A program made the translations under genes and the position numbers. From Sanderia malayensis (Eukaryota > Cnidaria > Scyphozoa > Semaeostomeae > Pelagiidae), in contig RQOL01000628.1 of NCBI GenBank assembly GCA_013076295.1, positions 1 to 64,000 of the forward strand: a DNA stretch of 64,000 nucleotides, written 5' to 3'. The notes beneath the pieces were generated by a model. The model did not search any database. It was not told where the DNA came from and was given only the letters and a program-made list of their open reading frames with translations. This document shows, piece after piece, positions 61,480 through 64,000 of the stretch; position 1 is the stretch's first letter; each line of letters starts with the position of its first letter.

Positions 61480-64000
61480 TTTGTGTTTTACTTAGTTTCA
61501 GCTGTAATAACGTGGATTCATGTGCAATTATTGTGCAGTAATGTTAATATCACTGAAAACAAGCAAATGTATGGGTAATTTAGTTAGTATCAGCTGTAAT
61601 AACGTGGATTCATGTGCAATTAGTGTGCATTAATGTTAATATCACTCAAAACAAGCAAATGCATGTGTAATTTACTTAGTTTCAGCTGTAATAACGTGGA
61701 TTCATATGCAAATAGTGTGCAGTATTGTTAATATCACTGCAAACAAGCAAATGCATTTGTATTTTACATAGTTTCAGCTGTAATAACGTGGATTCATGTG
61801 CAATTAGTGTGCAGTAATGTTAATATCACTGAAAACAAGCAAATGCATGTGTATTTTACTTAGTTTCAGCTGTAATAACGTGGATTCATGTGCAATTAGT
61901 GTGCAATAATGTTAATATCACTGAAAACAAGCAAATGCATTTGTATTTTACTTAGTTTCAGTTGTAATAACGTGGATTCATGTGCAATTAGGGTGCAGTA
62001 ATGTTAATATCACTGAAAACAAGCAAATGCATGTGCATTTTACTTAGTTTCAGCTGTAATAACGTGGATTCATGTGCAATTAGTGTGCAGTAATGTTAAT
62101 ATCACTGAAAACAAGCAAATGCAAGTGTAATTCACTTAGTTTCAGCTGTAATAACGTGGATTCATATGCAATTGGTGTGCAGTAATGTTAATATCAATGA
62201 AGACAAGCAAATGCATTTGTATTTTACTTAGTTTCAGCTATAATAACGTGGATTCATGTCCAATTAGTGTGCAGTAATGTTAATATCACTGAAAATAAGC
62301 AAATGCATTTGTAATTTACTTAGTTTCAGCTGTAATAACGTGGATTCATGTGCAATTAGTGTGCAGTATTGTTAATATCAATGAAAACAAGCAAATGCAT
62401 TTGTATTTTACTTAGTTTCAGCTGTAATAACGTAGATTCATGTCCAATTAGTGTGCAGTAATGTTAATATCACTGAAAATAAGCAAATGCATGTGTAATT
62501 TACTTAGTTTCAGCTGTAATAACGTGGATTCATATGCAATTGGTGTGCAGTAATGTTAATATCACTGAAAACATGCAAATGCATTTGTATTTTACTACGT
62601 TTCAGCTGTAATAACGTGGATTCATGTGCAATTAGTGTGCAGTAATGTTAATATCACGGAAAATAAGCAAATGAATGTGTAATTTACTTAGTTTCAGCTG
62701 TAATAACGTGGATTCATGTGCAATTAGTGTGCAGTAATGTTAATATCATTGAAAACAAGCAAATGCATGTGTAATTTACTTAGTTTCAGCTGTAGTAACG
62801 TGGATTCATGTGCAATTAGTGTGCATTAATGTTAATTTCACTGAAAACAAGCAAATGCATGTGTAATTTACTTCGTTTCAGCTGTGATAACGTGGATTCA
62901 TATGCAATTTGTGTGCAGTAATGTTAATATCACTGAAAACAAGCAAATGCATTTGTATTTTACTTAGTTTCAGCTGTAATAACGTGGATTCATGTGCAAT
63001 TAGTCTCCAGTAATGTTAATATCACTGAAAACAAACAAATGCATGTGTATTTTACTTAGTTTCAGCTGTAATAAGGTGGATTCGTGTGAAATTAGTGTGC
63101 AGTAATATTAATATCACTGAAAACAAGCAAATGCATGTGCATTTTACTTAGTTTCAACTGTCATAACGTGGATTCATGTGCTATTAGTGTGCAGTAATGT
63201 TAATATCACAGAAACCAAAGCAAATTCATTTGTATTTTACTTAGTTTTAGCTGTAACAACGTGGATTCATGTGCAATTAGTATGCAGTAATGTTAATATC
63301 ACTGAACACAAGCAAATGCATGTGTAATTTTCTTAGTTTCAGCTGTAATAACGTGGATTCATGTGCAATTTGGGTGCAGTAATGTTAATATCACTGAAAA
63401 CAAGCAAATGCATGTGCATTTTAATTAGTTTCAGCTGTAACAACATGGATTCATGTGCAATTAGTGTGCAGTAATGTTACTATCACTGAAAACAAACAAA
63501 TGCATTTGTATTTTACTTTGTTTCAGCTGTAATAACGTGGATTCATGTGCAACTAGTGTGCAGTAATGTTAATATCACTGGAAACAGGCTAATGCATGTG
63601 TTTTTTACTTAGTTTCGGCTGTAACAACGTGAATGCATGTGCAATTAGTGTGCAGTAATGTTAATATTCGTCATTTTGTGGGCTGCAACCATGGGCAAAC
63701 TGCACTTCTGCTTGCTGCCAAATCTCACTCCTGATTGTGGGTTTTTCGAATCATTTATGCGCAACCAAAAATGCATTTGTATTTTACTTAGTTTCAGCTG
63801 TAATAACGTGGATTCATGTGCAATTATTGTGCAGTAATGTTAATATCACTGAAAACAAGCAAATGTATGTGTAATTTACTTAGTTTCAGCTGTAATAACG
63901 TGGATTCATGTGCAATTAGTGTGCAGTAATGTTAATATCATTGAAAACAAGCAAATGCATGTGTAATTTAGTTAGTATCAGCTGTAATAACGTGGATTCA
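61480..64000 (+). repeat. Terminal satellite stretch resembling 22.9-26 kb and 30-33 kb
   Basis: From 61,500 the monomer order follows the 58.4-59.5 kb block: GTGCATTAATG, GTATTGTTAATATCACTGC, TTACATAG, CAATAATG, GCAATTGGTG, AAAATAAGC. It then continues as the 24.6-25.5 kb and 31.9-32.8 kb blocks do: GTGTAGTAACG-like, TCTCCAG, GATTCGTGTGAAATTAG, TTTCAACTGTC, GCTATTAG, AACAGGCTAATG. Here the run ends in insert copy 21, whereas at 25.5 and 32.7 kb the equivalent AACAGGC / CGGCTG monomer is uninterrupted. The array continues beyond the window. No gene is present. Confidence 0.8.
63668..63768 (+). pseudogene. Sec62-like fragment, insert copy 21, most diverged
   Basis: This copy is full length but carries three substitutions that change the protein: GGC to GTC (Gly to Val) at the start, TGG to TGC (Trp to Cys) in the HFW motif, and GCT to CCT (Ala to Pro) in the LTAD motif. 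All other full-length copies agree at these positions. The left monomer has GTGAATGCATG. It follows copy 20 by 2,296 bp (24 x 92 + 87, plus 1). Confidence 0.85.

Larger units (their letters stand above)
55260..61500 (+). repeat. Long duplication at about 4,393 bp (55.3-57.1 kb copied to 59.7-61.5 kb)
   Basis: CATGTACAATTAG at 55,291 and 59,684, CAAATGCAGGTG at 56,073 and 60,466, and the inserts at 56,978 and 61,372 give offsets of 4,393, 4,393 and 4,394 bp. This fits 45 monomers plus three inserts less about eight bases. Between the copies lie the closely spaced inserts at 57,709 and 58,256 and a block resembling 23.7-24.4 kb. No gene is present. Confidence 0.84.
1..64000 (+). repeat. 92-bp satellite DNA array, head-to-tail, spanning the whole window
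   Basis: Every part of the window is built from one monomer of 92 bp, measured for example from TGAAAACAAG at 3,911 to the same word at 4,003. Anchors that recur in order are TGAAAACAAGCAAATGCAT, TTACTTAGTTTCAGCTG, AATAACGTGGATTCATG, TGCAATTAGTGTGCAG and TAATGTTAATATCAC. All copies seen lie in the same orientation; I found no inversion. Base composition is about 33% G+C with normally one CpG per monomer (AACGTGG). Several monomer subtypes recur, differing after ATGCAT (GTGTAATTTAC, TTGTATTTTAC, GTGCATTTTAC, GTGTTTTTTAC) and in marks such as TTCAATTG, TCTCCAG, TTTGGGTGCAG or GTAAGGTCAATTTC. Length arithmetic, allowing for 21 inserts of net +87 bp, gives about 676 monomers. I do not recognise a named satellite family. 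Such arrays typically lie in centromeric, pericentromeric or other heterochromatin, which is inference here. Confidence 0.98.

Noticed and set aside
17707..63768. Insert as a transposable element that hopped 21 times
   Set aside because: All copies share strand, breakpoints and 92n+87 spacing, with no target-site duplications, so they spread by array amplification.
1..64000. CRISPR array, because of regular repeats
   Set aside because: There are no unique spacers: the whole 92-bp unit is conserved from copy to copy, and the context is eukaryotic.
1..64000. POU octamer sites, because of GCAAATGCAT
   Set aside because: The exact octamer ATGCAAAT or its complement is not formed in the common monomers; short AT-rich resemblance in a satellite is not evidence of regulation.
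1..64000. Splice acceptor-like TTTACTTAGTTTCAG in every monomer
   Set aside because: A pyrimidine-poor tract with an AG in the middle is weak, no matching donor is consistently placed, and there are no exons to join.

Overview
The window is one uninterrupted eukaryotic satellite DNA array. A 92-bp, AT-rich monomer (about 33% G+C by hand count) is repeated head to tail from the first base to the last, always in the same orientation, about 676 times by length arithmetic. I see no complete gene, RNA gene, promoter, terminator, transposon or unique-sequence gap. The few short open reading frames are chance read-throughs of the satellite.

The array contains one foreign element. A 101-bp segment of higher G+C (about 48%) occurs 21 times, first at 17,707 and last at 63,668. 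Read on the + strand it encodes 31 codons that closely resemble the conserved C-terminal membrane/tail region of Sec62, a subunit of the ER protein translocation machinery (motif HFWLLPNLTADCGFFESF). It replaces 14 bp of one particular monomer type, giving a 179-bp unit. It has the same breakpoints in every copy and has been amplified with the satellite. The Sec62 match indicates a eukaryote. The residue pattern suggests an animal, possibly an arthropod, but that is recall-based and weak.

Layout. 1-830: indel-ridden satellite, including monomers of only about 71-82 bp. 830-8,000: three rounds of a 2.4-2.7 kb higher-order repeat (HOR). 8,000-17,700: cleaner satellite with segment copies at 16, 23, 32 and 42 monomers (3,864 bp), no insert. 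17,700-26,100: the first five inserts. 26,100-33,200: insert-free HOR expansion (11-, 16- and 13-mer steps). 33,200-42,140: seven further insert copies, including a 1,559-bp tandem duplication. 42,400-46,700: a 23-monomer duplication. 47,270-51,120: closely spaced insert copies (1,191, 363, 1,191 and 1,007 bp). 51,370-52,660: a 7-monomer (644-bp) duplication. 52,660-64,000: a 17-mer duplication, then a roughly 4,393-bp duplication carrying further inserts.

Nearly every spacing between inserts equals 92n+87 bp, so they moved by register-preserving unequal exchange of the array and not by fresh insertions. The biology is that of a satellite evolving through segmental amplification, with a captured gene fragment as a natural tracer. 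Centromeric or heterochromatic location is plausible but is not shown by the sequence.
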